Position numbers and translations under genes: made by a program | Assembly: GCA_020055645.1 (NCBI GenBank) | Contig: CM034547.1 | Coordinates: forward strand, 27,714,513 to 27,778,512 | Source of the DNA: Tomocerus qinae | Taxonomy: Eukaryota; Arthropoda; Collembola; Entomobryomorpha; Tomoceridae | Direction: 5' to 3' | Length of the DNA stretch: 64,000 nt | In this document: positions 8,301-16,422 of the stretch, piece after piece | How the letters are laid out: each line of letters opens with the position of its first letter | Numbering within the stretch: the first letter of the stretch is position 1 | The notes under the pieces: model-generated | Told to the model about the DNA's origin: nothing | Databases searched by the model: none | Seen by the model: the letters and a program-made list of their open reading frames with translations, nothing else

Positions 8301-10067
8301 ACTATGTAACCATTGCAAAAGTAACATTTTCTGTTATTATTACTTATACGGTTTGTAGTGTGGTTCATAAAAGCGCATGAGTTCAGAATGTCGAAAAAAG
8401 TGGACATTACTTCGTCCGGATCCTGTCGGCTGCTGAGTTTTACGCAAGTAGGATGCTTATTGGTCTCTCAATTTCTTCCAAATCTTTTCACATTCTCCAA
8501 CTAAAAAGGGGAGTTGATTCAAAAATTTTATTTAAATACGTGGTAAATTAAGTCAAGCCATTGTTTTCATTACATTGCTTTGCGTTTATGTTCTACACAC
8601 AATAGTGAAATTTATCAGTAGCCAAGAACGAAAATGAATTAAATTAATTATTACCTTCCAGCTTCATTTGTGTTGCAATCGAAGACCACGCGTTAATTTT
8701 TTTCACATTATCCTTGTAGCTCTTGTCACTTTTATCGTACAAGTACGAATGATCCATAACTAGAGTGATCAGTTTCTCTTCCACTTCTACATCATTATTG
8801 GAAGACATTTTCGATCAAAATTGGAAAAATAAATATCAGAAATATGGAAGTTGATAAGTACGAAAGCTGTTTCCATTCAATTGATTGTTTAAATATAGTG
8901 CCAACTTGCAATCTCACCTTATAATAAAATCCTGCTTTGCCATTGGTAAAAGATCAAACTGTATCAGTTTGGATCAGTTTCCAAATCGGGCGCCGTTGGG
9001 TTTGCGAAACGTGATAAGTTTTGTCAAACTAAAAGTGAACTGAATCGTTAACCAAACAGTATAGTTACGAGAAATGGAAATGGAACCACAGCGTGATCTC
9101 ACCGTGATCGTGATCAGAACAGTATAGTTGCGCGAAACACATCGGCAACTGAAACGAAAATTAATAATGAACTAAAACCAAACGGAAAAAGACAGTATAT
9201 CTTTGAAATCATGAACTACACCGTGAACTTACTCAGTTTTGCTGTCAAACCAGTAAGTATAGTTCTAGCTTAAGAGCAACACAGCGACATGAATAAAGTT
9301 CAGCTGTCCCATCCAACCTGGCAAAAGTAGCAGAGGTATTTCGGGATTTGATCCATATCCATATCGCTATATGTTGCTCTTATAGCTACAGATTAATGTG
9401 TCTGTTGCCGCCGCAATAGCAGCCACTGGCGCGCCAGTGGTTGTAGCATGTCGACACTGTTGACTGTCTCCGCTGTTATGCTGTTGCCGCTAACCCCCCA
9501 TACCTCCCAGCGGAGACAGTGGCAACAAAGTACCACTGCCTAAATTCACGGATAGGCACTTTTGGTGGGCAGAACATGAACATGGTACGTTACGTACACT
9601 ATCTATGTTAGCCCACGCCCATGGCCCACCAAAAGTGTCTGACTAACCGTGAAAACGTCAATTCAGAAAATAATTTGTGAGTAAAACGACAACAATATGA
9701 CAATATGGCTGAATTTAAGCAACAGGATATCGTTTCCTCCAAAAGGTGCCACACATATTTAACATATTATCCGTTTCCTCTAGTCTAAACTTAATTACAT
9801 ACCCTAACAACTAACATCCATTCCCTCTAGTCACTATGTTTTAGCCTCTTTTCTATGGGAGGCAATAAATAAGGATAATAGGTTATGTGGCATCTTGAAG
9901 GAAACGATATCCCGCTGCCTAAATTCAGCCGAAAATAGAAACTGATGACTGACCACTCGCTTTTGTTGAATCTTTGAGTTGATTTCGTCCCCAAACAATC
10001 TTCGCTCAAGAGCACCAACTCGATCTTCTATTGCTGTCAGTGTTGAATCCAGATTTTCTTCCCTCAT
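2359..10067 (-). CDS. DCTN3: dynactin subunit 3 (p24), four coding exons
   Basis: This is the p24 subunit of the dynactin shoulder/sidearm, the cytoplasmic dynein cofactor for minus-end microtubule transport. The coding exons, read right to left, are 9954-10067, 3726-3810, 2761-2934 and 2359-2498. They sum to 513 nt, or about 170 residues, against 186 in human p24. The splice phases agree at every junction. Exon 1 gives the family-typical start LDSTLTAIEDRVGALERRLF. Exon 2 (VIDETIQINGQIHRAVANRE) and exon 3 (EDMMEFLDLEE) align with the human KVADGLVKVQ...[21 protein letters not shown] region. Exon 4 is the C-terminal helix. The protein is largely helical and coiled-coil-like, with no membrane segment. 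The exon 1 donor is ambiguous by one codon (gtcagt after 9954, or gtggtc after 9957). Intron 1 is about 6.1 kb and contains a whole transposon. The gene is head to head with PTAR1. Confidence 0.88.
2997..3037. repeat. nested palindrome cluster in DCTN3 intron 2
   Basis: Three overlapping or adjacent palindromes lie in 41 bases. CGAATACCGGTATTCG is perfect over 16 bases (2997-3012). TATTCGACA and its reverse complement flank two A residues at 3007-3026. CGAATATTCG is perfect at 3028-3037. All share the TATTCG/CGAATA word. The left flank reads TAGGGATGCCG, which resembles the end of some hAT-type elements, but I see no matching second end or target-site duplication. It may be the stub of a deleted element or a protein-binding palindrome. 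Confidence 0.6.
4059..4237 (+). repeat. left terminal inverted repeat of the Harbinger element
   Basis: It pairs with 9392-9663 in inverse orientation. The best conserved block is GGCAGTGGTACTTTGTTGCC plus the following ACTGTCTCCGCTG. The repeat is GC-rich in an AT-rich setting. It contains repeated GTTGCC/GGCAAC words (near 4098, 4113, 4170, 4205 and 4221), which are candidate transposase-binding sites. Short open frames on both strands here are by-products of this composition. Confidence 0.85.
4628..5787 (+). pseudogene. DEDDh 3'-5' exonuclease (ISG20/REXO4/AEN type) carried inside the transposon
   Basis: The DEDDh (RNase T-like) exonuclease family degrades RNA or single-stranded DNA using two metal ions held by acidic residues. 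Three motifs are visible. Exo I is DVEKV near 5119, matching the family's DCEMV. Exo II is VGHSVDQDL near 5468, matching VGHxxxxD. Exo III is HSSAKDARATL near 5635, matching HSSxxDARAT. Proposed exons are 4628-4648 (MAGRSNL, donor gtaagt), an unresolved exon after the acceptor at 4757, 5061-5332, and 5425-5787. An AATAAA follows at 5869. In exon 5061-5332 the frame is lost at a run of ten A (5169-5178) and resumes in the -1 frame, reading LLVGANLSICDYKG. The N-terminal exon also needs a frame change. The catalytic residues are intact, so this could be a recent pseudogene, a slippage-dependent gene or a sequence error. It lies between the transposon's repeats, convergent with the transposase. 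Confidence 0.65.
5788..6149. other. 3' flank of the exonuclease gene inside the transposon
   Basis: This is AT-rich sequence. It has a polyadenylation-type AATAAA at 5869-5874, 82 bases after the exonuclease stop, which suits the end of that transcript. I see no coding evidence in the remainder. Confidence 0.4.
6150..6235 (+). repeat. extra Harbinger-type terminus inside the larger element
   Basis: The segment ends GTTGCCTAAATTCAACCCAG(CC), preceded by GGCAACGAGGTACC. This is the same order and orientation as the right end near 9548, where GGCAACAAAGTACCACTGCC is followed by TAAATTCA. It also contains several GGCAAC words. I find no matching left end beside it other than the one at 4059, so 4059-6235 might once have formed its own shorter element around the exonuclease gene. 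The frame 6134-6331 that crosses it is probably accidental. Confidence 0.55.
6236..6754. other. spacer between the convergent exonuclease and transposase genes
   Basis: This is AT-rich sequence with runs of TATAATA near 6530-6570. There is no protein homology. It should contain the 3' end of the minus-strand transposase transcript. Confidence 0.35.
6755..7916 (-). pseudogene. Harbinger DDE transposase, inactivated
   Basis: Members of this family (DDE_Tnp_4, HARBI1-like) cut and join transposon ends. Exons read right to left are 7854-7916 (NDPVYHHKMFR), 7647-7760 (MNVENFDYIS...TRLAVTLR) and 6755-7483 (RYLASGNS...). They join in frame into the classical N-terminal helix-turn-helix region. The first catalytic Asp is in WNFPNACGAIDGKH near 7275. 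After CPKNNG (about 7225) the sequence jumps directly to GDEGFGLKSYLMRPFPG in another frame. The block that carries the second catalytic Asp is therefore missing. SRARRVVENMFG, with the catalytic Glu, follows near 7115. Two nonsense codons interrupt conserved positions: TAA at 7139-7141 (expected Tyr in NYRLSRARR) and TGA at 7079-7081 (expected Trp). The C terminus (LVHLIVEGTLILHNFLL) is recognisable. Upstream exons were not resolved. Confidence 0.85.
7495..8090. repeat. four dispersed copies of a roughly 30-40 base motif in transposon introns
   Basis: The core AATAGTCGGGCCTTCATTTT, in variants, occurs at about 7495, 7552, 8018 and 8060. The second and third copies continue through a shared CACTGCTAT. 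The copies lie in or beside introns of the two minus-strand transposon genes, and none is in a recognised domain. They could be a fragment of a small repeat that multiplied locally, or recombination footprints. Confidence 0.55.
8076..8808 (-). pseudogene. MADF-domain protein of the Harbinger transposon, with a premature stop
   Basis: Harbinger elements usually encode a second, Myb/SANT- or MADF-domain protein that binds DNA and helps bring the transposase to the nucleus and the transposon ends. Exons read right to left are 8655-8808, 8344-8500 and 8076-8268, with consistent phases (1, then 2). The start MSSNNDVEVEEKLITLVMDH leads into a MADF fold. LITLVMDHSYLYDK opens it, and INAWSSIATQMKLE and CEKIWKKLRDQ follow; the fold closes in exon 2 near HFFRHSELMRFYEPHYK. 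An acidic linker (EDNVIPEDDLEFE) comes after. A TAA at 8457-8459 falls directly after KLRDQ, where the family has an aromatic residue, so the frame is broken once. A further 3' exon is possible because a gtaatt donor occurs near 8130. It reads in the same direction as the transposase. Confidence 0.75.
8809..9391. other. promoter-side and subterminal region of the transposon
   Basis: This holds the region upstream of the MADF gene and the weaker, inner part of the right inverted repeat. Short GTATAGTT and CGTGATC words recur (near 9058, 9100 and 9120) and have inverted counterparts near 4315-4350. No coding sequence is seen. Confidence 0.45.
9392..9663 (-). repeat. right terminal inverted repeat of the Harbinger element, interrupted
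   Basis: This is the inverse copy of 4059-4237. The outermost 10 bases, beyond the nested MITE (AACGTCAATT at 9654-9663), match the left end; the adjacent block ends at about 9544. It contains GTTGCC/GGCAAC words and an internal palindrome, CCACTGGCGCGCCAGTGG, near 9424. Confidence 0.8.
9545..9653. mobile_element. small MITE nested in the transposon's right end
   Basis: It begins TTCACGG and ends CCGTGAA. Inside these are the inverted arms CACTTTTGGTGGGC (from about 9557) and GCCCACCAAAAGTG (to about 9638), around a GTACGTTACGTAC core. It separates two blocks that are contiguous in the left terminal repeat, which shows it inserted after the larger element existed. It is about 109 bases with no coding capacity. 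Confidence 0.7.
9707..9930. mobile_element. 224-bp Harbinger-derived MITE beside DCTN3 exon 1
   Basis: The inverted ends are GGCTGAATTTAAGCAACAGG at the left and, read from the right, GGCTGAATTTAGGCAGCGGG. Both continue GATATCGTTTCC and then a GGTGCCACA-like block, for some 65 bases in all. The outer 15 bases match the subterminal sequence of the 5.6-kb element, so that transposase family probably mobilised it. The interior is non-coding. It ends 24 bases from the splice donor of DCTN3 exon 1. No clear target duplication is visible. Confidence 0.75.
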
Positions 10068-10348
10068 TTTAATTTTATGGGCGCTGGTGGAAAAAAATTT
10101 TCTCACTGGTAAACGAAAAAATTCCCTGCCGGCTATAAAACATTAAAACATTCCCAGATAATGTGTTTGAGAAATTCTTATACTCTTTTTCATATTAAAC
10201 ATTCTCCCCTCCCCCAAACTCCTAAACCGTGCTCTGTGCAAGCAACCTTATGGTTTGGTGGCGGGCGGAATAGGAAGTAATATGTTTATTTTTAATTAGG
10301 TTAGGTCAAAAAAGAGGCAGAAATAGTAACGGGAAGCAAATGGCAAAG

Positions 10349-10456
10349 ATAATAGGTTAAGTGGCTGAACTAGGGGCAACGGGGGAGAAGGCAACGGAGG
10401 CGACAGGGGCAAGGGGGGCAATTGAGGCAACGATAACCCGCTGCCTAAATCTAGCC
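10349..10456. repeat. solo Harbinger/MITE end upstream of DCTN3
   Basis: Read on the minus strand it starts GGCTAGATTTAGGCAGCGGG, then TTATCGTTGCC, closely matching the end of the MITE at 9930. It also shares GATAATAGGTTA with that MITE's interior. Between these lie several GGCAACGG/GGGGCAA words. No partner end is evident, so it is a truncated copy. It lies in the shared upstream region of DCTN3 and PTAR1. Confidence 0.6.
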
Positions 10457-11450
10457 AAATAATCAGTGCGTAATTCTAGTCAATCACTATTAAAGCTGCT
10501 GAAATAATGATGAATGAATACTAACCTGTGACTGATTGCTTTCGTATTTCGTATAGGTGATATATAGGTATTAGGTATATCACTATCAGGGAAAATTCAA
10601 ATAAATAAGCAGTAAGTATCGAACTAAAAGAATTGAAAAATTATTGCATTCTGTTGTATAGTTAGAAATTTCGAATTTCGGGACGAAAAAATTAAAAAGA
10701 TTCCACAAATCCTCCCTTCTATATATCGGATGACTCAGTCCAATCCAAAACCAAATTCAATTTTCCATTCAAAGCAAAACTCGTGTGCCTGTATTTTCAT
10801 TGCCGCTGTCTTAAAGCCGCTCTATTTAAGCACTGAAACATTTTCTAAATAGATCGAGATAGAAACATCATTTTATTTAACTTAATTTATTTAAATTATT
10901 TAATTTAAATTACTGTTTGCAACGTATTAATGTCAGCGTCCGCTACCAAAGATTAGATATCTTAAATGAGCCATTTTGTATAATATTAAGTTCTTATTAA
11001 ATAATTCACCGAAATGAATTATAATTCCACAGCTGATTATTATTTTGACATGTCAATTGTAATTTCAAATTTGTAAGTGCGATAATGTATAATAATTAAC
11101 AATTTGTGAGACAACAAAGGTAAATAATTGTCGAAGTAATTTATAAAACGTTTATACGTATACCAATACCATTTCAAATTAATTGCCCAAAGTATCAAGA
11201 AAATAACCTTGATCTTTATTTTCTTTTGACATTTGACAGATATTTCAGGACCTCTAGAAAATGCACAAGAAATCCTCCCGCTGATGACAGTCAAGTTAGG
11301 AATCAAGTCAGTTTAGGTTATCACAGTATCCTACTAGCAGTAGCACCTGGTCAATCAAAGTCGATATTGATTGATTGGTTTCAAATTTGTACGCATCAAA
11401 AAGTGATGTCCAAAGTTCAGTGTAACCACCAACGAAGAGAAACTAACACG
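10457..11450. promoter_or_regulatory. shared upstream region of DCTN3 and PTAR1
   Basis: The two start codons are 1384 bases apart and diverge, so this interval should hold both promoters and 5' leaders. It is AT-rich, with a TTTAAATTATTTAA-like low-complexity patch near 10885-10910 and a small inverted repeat around 10556-10585 (GTGATATA...TATATCAC). I cannot place transcription starts from sequence alone. Confidence 0.4.
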
Positions 11451-12814
11451 ATGGGTTCAAGATCTGTGGACGATTTTTCTGATGTGGCCGAAAGAATTTT
11501 TCACAATTTAAACGTTGTTTTCGACCGTGACGACTCACTGTAATAATTTTAGTATTAACTGCTAAAATGTTTATTCTAACGATTAGAGATATTTACCCGG
11601 CAAAAATAATCTTGCAAAACCTTTTGTTTCAGGGACGAATTTGACATCATACCCGTTGAAAGCAAATCCAACCGTTCTCCAGTCATTCACACAAATCATA
11701 AATTAGCTTTGGAATCATGGTGTGTTCCGTTCCTTTACACTCATTCCTTCAAAAACTTTATTTGTCTTCTTCCTAAAAATCGATTTCCATCATCTGCTGT
11801 AAGAAATACTAATTCTTGTTCACGGGAGGTATCATCTAAATTAGCAACCCTTTCCGAGTCAGAGAGACTGGCAAGGGGTCTCCAACTGAGTCGAACATTA
11901 ATTCTTCTTAACCCAGATTTGACCTTAGCATGGAATTATCGAAGAGAAATTTTCAACACATCAGTAAAACTTAAAATTTTACAAGCCGAATTGCAACTTG
12001 TGTCATTGACAGCTTCTAGGAAACCTAAGTGTCCCGAAGGATTTACTTACAGAAAGTAATAAATTGCCTGTTAAAATATTATAAAACCAAAAATAAGTAT
12101 AATAATGAACTATGAGATTCTCGTCTGTTTTTAAGTGTACAGTTTTTTTGTATAATTGTTTTTCTTTTCTTTAGATGGCTCGTCAAGAAAATTTTAGAAT
12201 CAAAATTAGTACCAAATGTTTCTGAGTTCTACGAAAGTGAAGCTGTAGCTGCAGAGACCGCAGCTGCGAAGTACTTCAGCAATTATCATGCATGGAGCTA
12301 TAGGTTATGGTTTCTAGAATTTCTTCTAGAAAACGATGATGTAGTCAGTAAAGTGGAAAGACAAGAAATTGTGGAAAGAGAACTTGTAAAATCTAATAAG
12401 TGGGTTGAAAAGCATGTATCTGATTATAGTGGGTTTCATTATCGCCAGAAATTGTTACAACATTTTGGCAAACTTGGCACTAACCAGATTATCCTGGAGA
12501 AACTAGAACAGGAACTTGAAGAAAATTTGAGCATGTTAACTTTGTTTCCTGGACATGAATCTATGTGGTACCATAGGCGAGGAGTTATACGGCATTATGT
12601 GCACAAAATAAGCCTTTGTAGTGACATCGATGAAAAAAGGGAAAGACTTCACAAAGCTCAAGAGATGGAAAAGAAACTAGTCGAAGCAATGCAACTGCAA
12701 CTTAAGGAAACTGATATGAAAGAAACGTCCAAAAAATACTCAACCTCAGAACTTGACAAGATGTACTCTGAAAGACATGAAAGATGGCTTTTGCAAAATT
12801 TCAAATGGATTTAA
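11451..12814 (+). CDS. PTAR1: protein prenyltransferase alpha subunit repeat-containing protein 1
   Basis: In vertebrates PTAR1 pairs with the RabGGTase beta subunit as geranylgeranyltransferase III, which adds a second lipid to YKT6 and similar proteins. The exons are 11451-11539, 11633-12055 and 12175-12814, with phases 2 and 2, encoding about 383 residues (human about 402). Prenyltransferase alpha helical-hairpin repeats are visible. LLNPDLTLAWNYRRE is near residue 120, and NYHAWSYRLWFLE, with its Trp-containing repeat core, near 205. HVSDYSGFHYRQKLL is near 252 and GHESMWYHRRGVI near 296. NRSPVIHTNHKLALESWCVPF near residues 40-65 matches the PTAR1-specific N terminus and sets it apart from farnesyltransferase alpha. 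The first ATG gives MGSRSVDDFSDVAERIF; upstream in-frame sequence lacks family similarity. Introns are short (93 and 119 bases). No breaks are seen. Confidence 0.93.
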
Positions 12815-14485
12815 AAATAAGAAACTTTCTCCATGTACTAAATAGTTCGTCCTTCGTCGTAATGAAGCACACTTAGAATTAGAGAATTATTGTTACTTAC
12901 TTACGTCTAGAGTAAAAGGAAAACATAGCCATAGGAAGCAACTTCTAATTGACCTACTGTTTGGCATGGCGTGTTAAGTTAATGTGGGAAACAGGAAAGT
13001 AATCAATTATGTGATTCTACCATAAACTACGATATTACATCAGGGACATTTCAGCAAAATCACTTCCTATGTTTACAAATTGCAATAAATGATATGCCTT
13101 GTCTATTCAATATACATAAAAAGCCTAATGATGTGTCTATGAAGGGCGGAGGAAATATAGTTTGAAGTTTTAATATTTAAACAACAAACATCTGAATTGT
13201 TATTGCTTCATAATAGCCGTTAACGGCAATTAGATTGTAATTTATAATAATTCATTTATGTCCAAAAGCCTTGTAAATTAATTTGTCTACCACGTTTTTT
13301 AAAGGTTAAATTATGTGATTGTTTTAATCAATGTAATGAATGGCGATGGCTATTGAAGTTTTGAGCCCGAACTCCGCAAATATATTATTATCGTCTGAGT
13401 TTCTTTTTCGTTTTGATTTTTTATACATGCATGTTTTGTAGACGTGGACGTGACGTAGCTGTAGGTATGCTTCACCGTTACTTATCTTTGTAAGGCTGCA
13501 TATAAATATATTCATAAAAACAGCATAACACTATTCACCTTTACTATTTATTTCTTAATTTACATTTAATTATAAATTCCATCATGTCTATATAATAGGC
13601 AATGACTGGTAAATTTTTAGAAAGGTAATTAAAAACGGATGTTAAATGAAATAAACGCGTTTAGATAATAAAGAGATGGTTATTAAAATATGGGAGGGTA
13701 ATGGACAATTTAACACCAAATGATGATTTATGGAATAACTCACTCTCATTTCAAAAGACATTTTACTATGAAGTAAGCAACACAGGAGAAACTACCTTAA
13801 AATACTCAAATTAGAACACTAAATTCAAAACTTTTGTGTCCCACCACTTAGATGATTTAAACCTGATTTGAAGTTTGTTATTATAATCTATTCATGAAGT
13901 TAAGTACGGACATTCTCTTTTCTTTCCTAACTCAAGCTTTCTCCTTTCTCCAGGACATACAAAAATTTAAATATCACTAAATATTAAATGTACTTTTAGA
14001 AAGAATGGGTAAAACAAAATTGGTTGACTCATAAGCTTCATTTAGTTATTACGTACAAGGTAAATTTTATTCATTTCATTATTAACATACCTCTGATTCG
14101 ACTATTGGACTACTTATCAATGTTATGTATACGTTATACATGAAGTTTTGACTTTTATTGACATCTGCCCAAAATCGAATTCATAACACATTCAATAGTG
14201 GGAGCAGTTTTTAATCGTTATTATATTATTGGATTTAGCTTAGCTATTGGTATATTGGTAGCAATAAATACTTTAGTTCCTCAGGCGCTCCTATAAATGT
14301 AAATTTAGCTACTTAAACATCAAACTGCATCGATTCAGATTCAACTGCTTACAATCGTAACAAAACTATTCCCTTTTTGCTTGTGATAATAATAATTATT
14401 TCATAGATTATTTATCACTATGTAATTAAATCTAGTGATGTACGCTGCCGCTTTAGGCAACAGTAAATTGGCATTAATTATATCG
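12815..14485. other. convergent intergenic region, PTAR1 and COA5 3' ends
   Basis: Both neighbours end here, so it contains two 3' untranslated regions. A plus-strand AATAAA near 13084 could serve PTAR1. The rest is AT-rich, without recognisable coding sequence, RNA gene or transposon end. Confidence 0.5.
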
Positions 14486-14776
14486 TTAATAACCTTTGCG
14501 ACCCCGAAAACGCTGACGGGTATCCAACAAAGAGCGTTTGCATTCAAAGAAGGTTTGTCGCAGGAGAATACATTCTTTTGAAACGGATCCATCAGTTGTG
14601 GTTAAACATTCTCGAGGAGATCTTTTCTGGATGCGGACACAATCGCTGGTAAGAAGGCAAGCTTTTAATTCAGTTCGCAAACCAGCGCACGGTCTTTTAT
14701 CTAAAGGTTGCATGGTATCATCGTACAACTTCTGCATTTGTAAATGTAAATCTGCCACTCTCGGTTCGTCAGCCAT
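14486..14776 (-). CDS. COA5: cytochrome c oxidase assembly factor 5 (PET191 family)
   Basis: COA5/Pet191 is a small intermembrane-space protein needed to assemble mitochondrial complex IV. From the ATG at 14776 it encodes 96 residues, somewhat longer than the 74-residue human protein because of the N terminus. The cysteines fit the family: C30-x9-C40, C46-x10-C57 and C69-x9-C79. These twin-CX9C helices are oxidised by the Mia40 relay. The C terminus, SLLDTRQRFRGRKGY, is the near-invariant family signature. The open frame extends further upstream (CNNSDPDSV), and an upstream exon is possible; I chose the ATG at MADEPRVADL because no better start is supported. It is head to head with the C18orf32-like gene. 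Confidence 0.93.
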   Translation of the reverse strand: MADEPRVADLHLQMQKLYDDTMQPLDKRPCAGLRTELKACLLTSDCVRIQKRSPRECLTTTDGSVSKECILLRQTFFECKRSLLDTRQRFRGRKGY

Positions 14777-15832
14777 TACACTGTCTGGGTCAGAGTTATT
14801 GCACAATTGAAAATCAGCAGAAGTCTCTAAAAAATAAATTATTTACCCCATTTCAATATTCCGACAGAAGTACATATTAATTAATTAACATCAACTTTTA
14901 TTATTAATGCATGTTCATGTATATGTTGAGTGTCAACTGTATAGTTACTAAACTAAAGTTGCGTCAACTGCTGACTGTGCTGACACCGTGACACCGGAAC
15001 TGAAATTCTAAGTCCTAATTAACTGCTGATCCACATAACACACGTGTGAAATCCTTGACTAGTGGTAACGTACAATAATTTTAAGTTAAGTCATTAAGTC
15101 ATACAGTTCAGTTGTCATTGTCAGTAGGGGTAAAAAGGAAAAATACAATAATGAGGACAGGACGACAAGTTGACAGGACAGGTGTCTATAGAACCAAGAA
15201 CCATCAATTGAAATTGTTACATTTTTTACATATTCTAATGAAATCAACAAAAATATAATATTTTACTTACCAGACAATGTCAATGTGATAATCACCGAAC
15301 CGAATTGTTAACAAAAAGAATTTTGTTCATGGATATTTTAATCCGTAGAATTAAAACTCGCGGACAACTAGCCACGTGAAAGCAAAATATTTTCATATTT
15401 ATTACAAACCTCAAAACAGCCAAATCATACTTTGTACTTCACTACTGGATAGTTGAAGATTTTGCTCTTTTTCGATTATCGATCAGTTTCAAAACTTTCA
15501 AATCTTAATTTTTTAAGCACACACTTTTATAATCTGCTGCTTTTGTAATTGACAACTGACATAACTTAGACGGACAAAACAGAAGATCTCTCACTCAATT
15601 GGTAAAAAGTTTTATTCTATTTTAGTAATCCTACATCCTATATATATTATTCTGAATTTTTCATAAATAAGTGAAAAAATCTTGATTATTTTAATTTAAT
15701 AATAATGATTAATTTCTGTACTCTTAAGTTTTCTTAAGAATTTATTATACTTGCTATTTTTTTCCCAGAAGTATCAACGTCAACCCAGAGGGTGTCTTCC
15801 TTCATTTACCAATCCAAAGTCTAAAATTGAAA
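14777..15832. promoter_or_regulatory. divergent upstream region of COA5 and the C18orf32-like gene
   Basis: The start codons are about 1.06 kb apart and point away from each other. A plausible non-coding first exon of the right-hand gene ends before a gtaaaa donor near 15602. Its acceptor would be the tttttttcccag near 15768. No TATA or operator can be assigned with confidence. Confidence 0.4.
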
Positions 15833-16075
15833 ATGGTTTGCGTACCTTGCATAGTAATCCCCTTTTTCCTGTTCATTTGGCACAAATTTCTTCAACCAAT
15901 TTTTCTTCGGTTTTGGAATCCATTTGGTCAAGTAGAAGAACCTAAACAAGATGAAGTTACACCGACCACAGATACAGAAAACAAACAGACCAAAACTGTT
16001 GAAGACAAGAGCGCAAATGATACAACTTCAACCTCGAAAGAAGTCAATTCATCTCTACATCAAAAGTCAGAGTAA
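15833..16075 (+). CDS. C18orf32: UPF0729 / C18orf32-like small membrane protein
   Basis: The 80-residue protein starts MVCVPCIVIPFFLFIWHKFL, nearly the human N terminus MVCIPCIVIP. This is followed by a hydrophobic hairpin-like segment and the QPIFLRFWNPFG block that matches LEPYIYPLVSPF. The C-terminal 40 residues are polar, rich in Thr, Lys, Glu and Ser, and probably disordered. The family is small, ER- and lipid-droplet-associated, and its biochemical role is not settled. The start is fixed by the conserved MVC; a near-cognate TTG two codons upstream is not needed. The 5' leader appears spliced (acceptor near 15768). The stop is at 16073-16075 and a polyadenylation signal follows at 16417. 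There are no breaks. Confidence 0.88.
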   Translation: MVCVPCIVIPFFLFIWHKFLQPIFLRFWNPFGQVEEPKQDEVTPTTDTENKQTKTVEDKSANDTTSTSKEVNSSLHQKSE

Positions 16076-16416
16076 CTAATTAAAGGAACAAATCCACGCA
16101 TTCGTATAATAATAACTAATTTCGCATTCATGCCATACACAGATTTTATAACCTTAACACGCAATTTTCATTGTTCACATTTCAAAGTACATATATTTAG
16201 ATATATTATTACCAGAAATCACTATACCATAATAATGAGTATGGAAAGCATAAGCAGCATTTCCTAAAATACAAAAAGCTAAATGCCACATCTCCTTTGT
16301 TAATTTTCGCACTTCAACGTTTAGTGCCAACATTCCTTTCTGCACTATTCTAAATGGAGGTTACAGGCTGTGTACAGTATAAAAATGTATATAATAGGCA
16401 GGCCACGTCTCTCATT

Positions 16417-16422
16417 AATAAA
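16417..16422 (+). terminator. candidate polyadenylation signal of the C18orf32-like gene
   Basis: An AATAAA lies 342 bases after the stop codon, followed by a GT-rich patch (GTAGTAAAGGTCATGG). It is the first well-placed canonical signal on this strand. Assignment is by position only. Confidence 0.45.

Larger units (their letters stand above)
4059..9663 (-). mobile_element. PIF/Harbinger DNA transposon with three genes, decayed
   Basis: The element is bounded by long inverted repeats. The left end starts AATTGACGTTTTGGCTGAAT and the right end is its reverse complement, interrupted by a nested MITE. The match runs about 180 bases and continues more weakly, with indels, for some 200 more (for example AGCTAGAACTATACTT near 4270 and its complement near 9260). 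On the minus strand it carries a Harbinger DDE transposase (6755-7916) and a MADF-domain protein (8076-8808), the usual two-protein set of this superfamily. On the plus strand it carries a DEDDh exonuclease (4628-5787). The flanking triplets are TTA and TCA, so a 3-bp target duplication is possible but imperfect. It sits in DCTN3 intron 1, with its transposase genes in the same orientation as the host gene. All three genes carry breaks in frame, so it is probably non-autonomous now. Confidence 0.85.
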
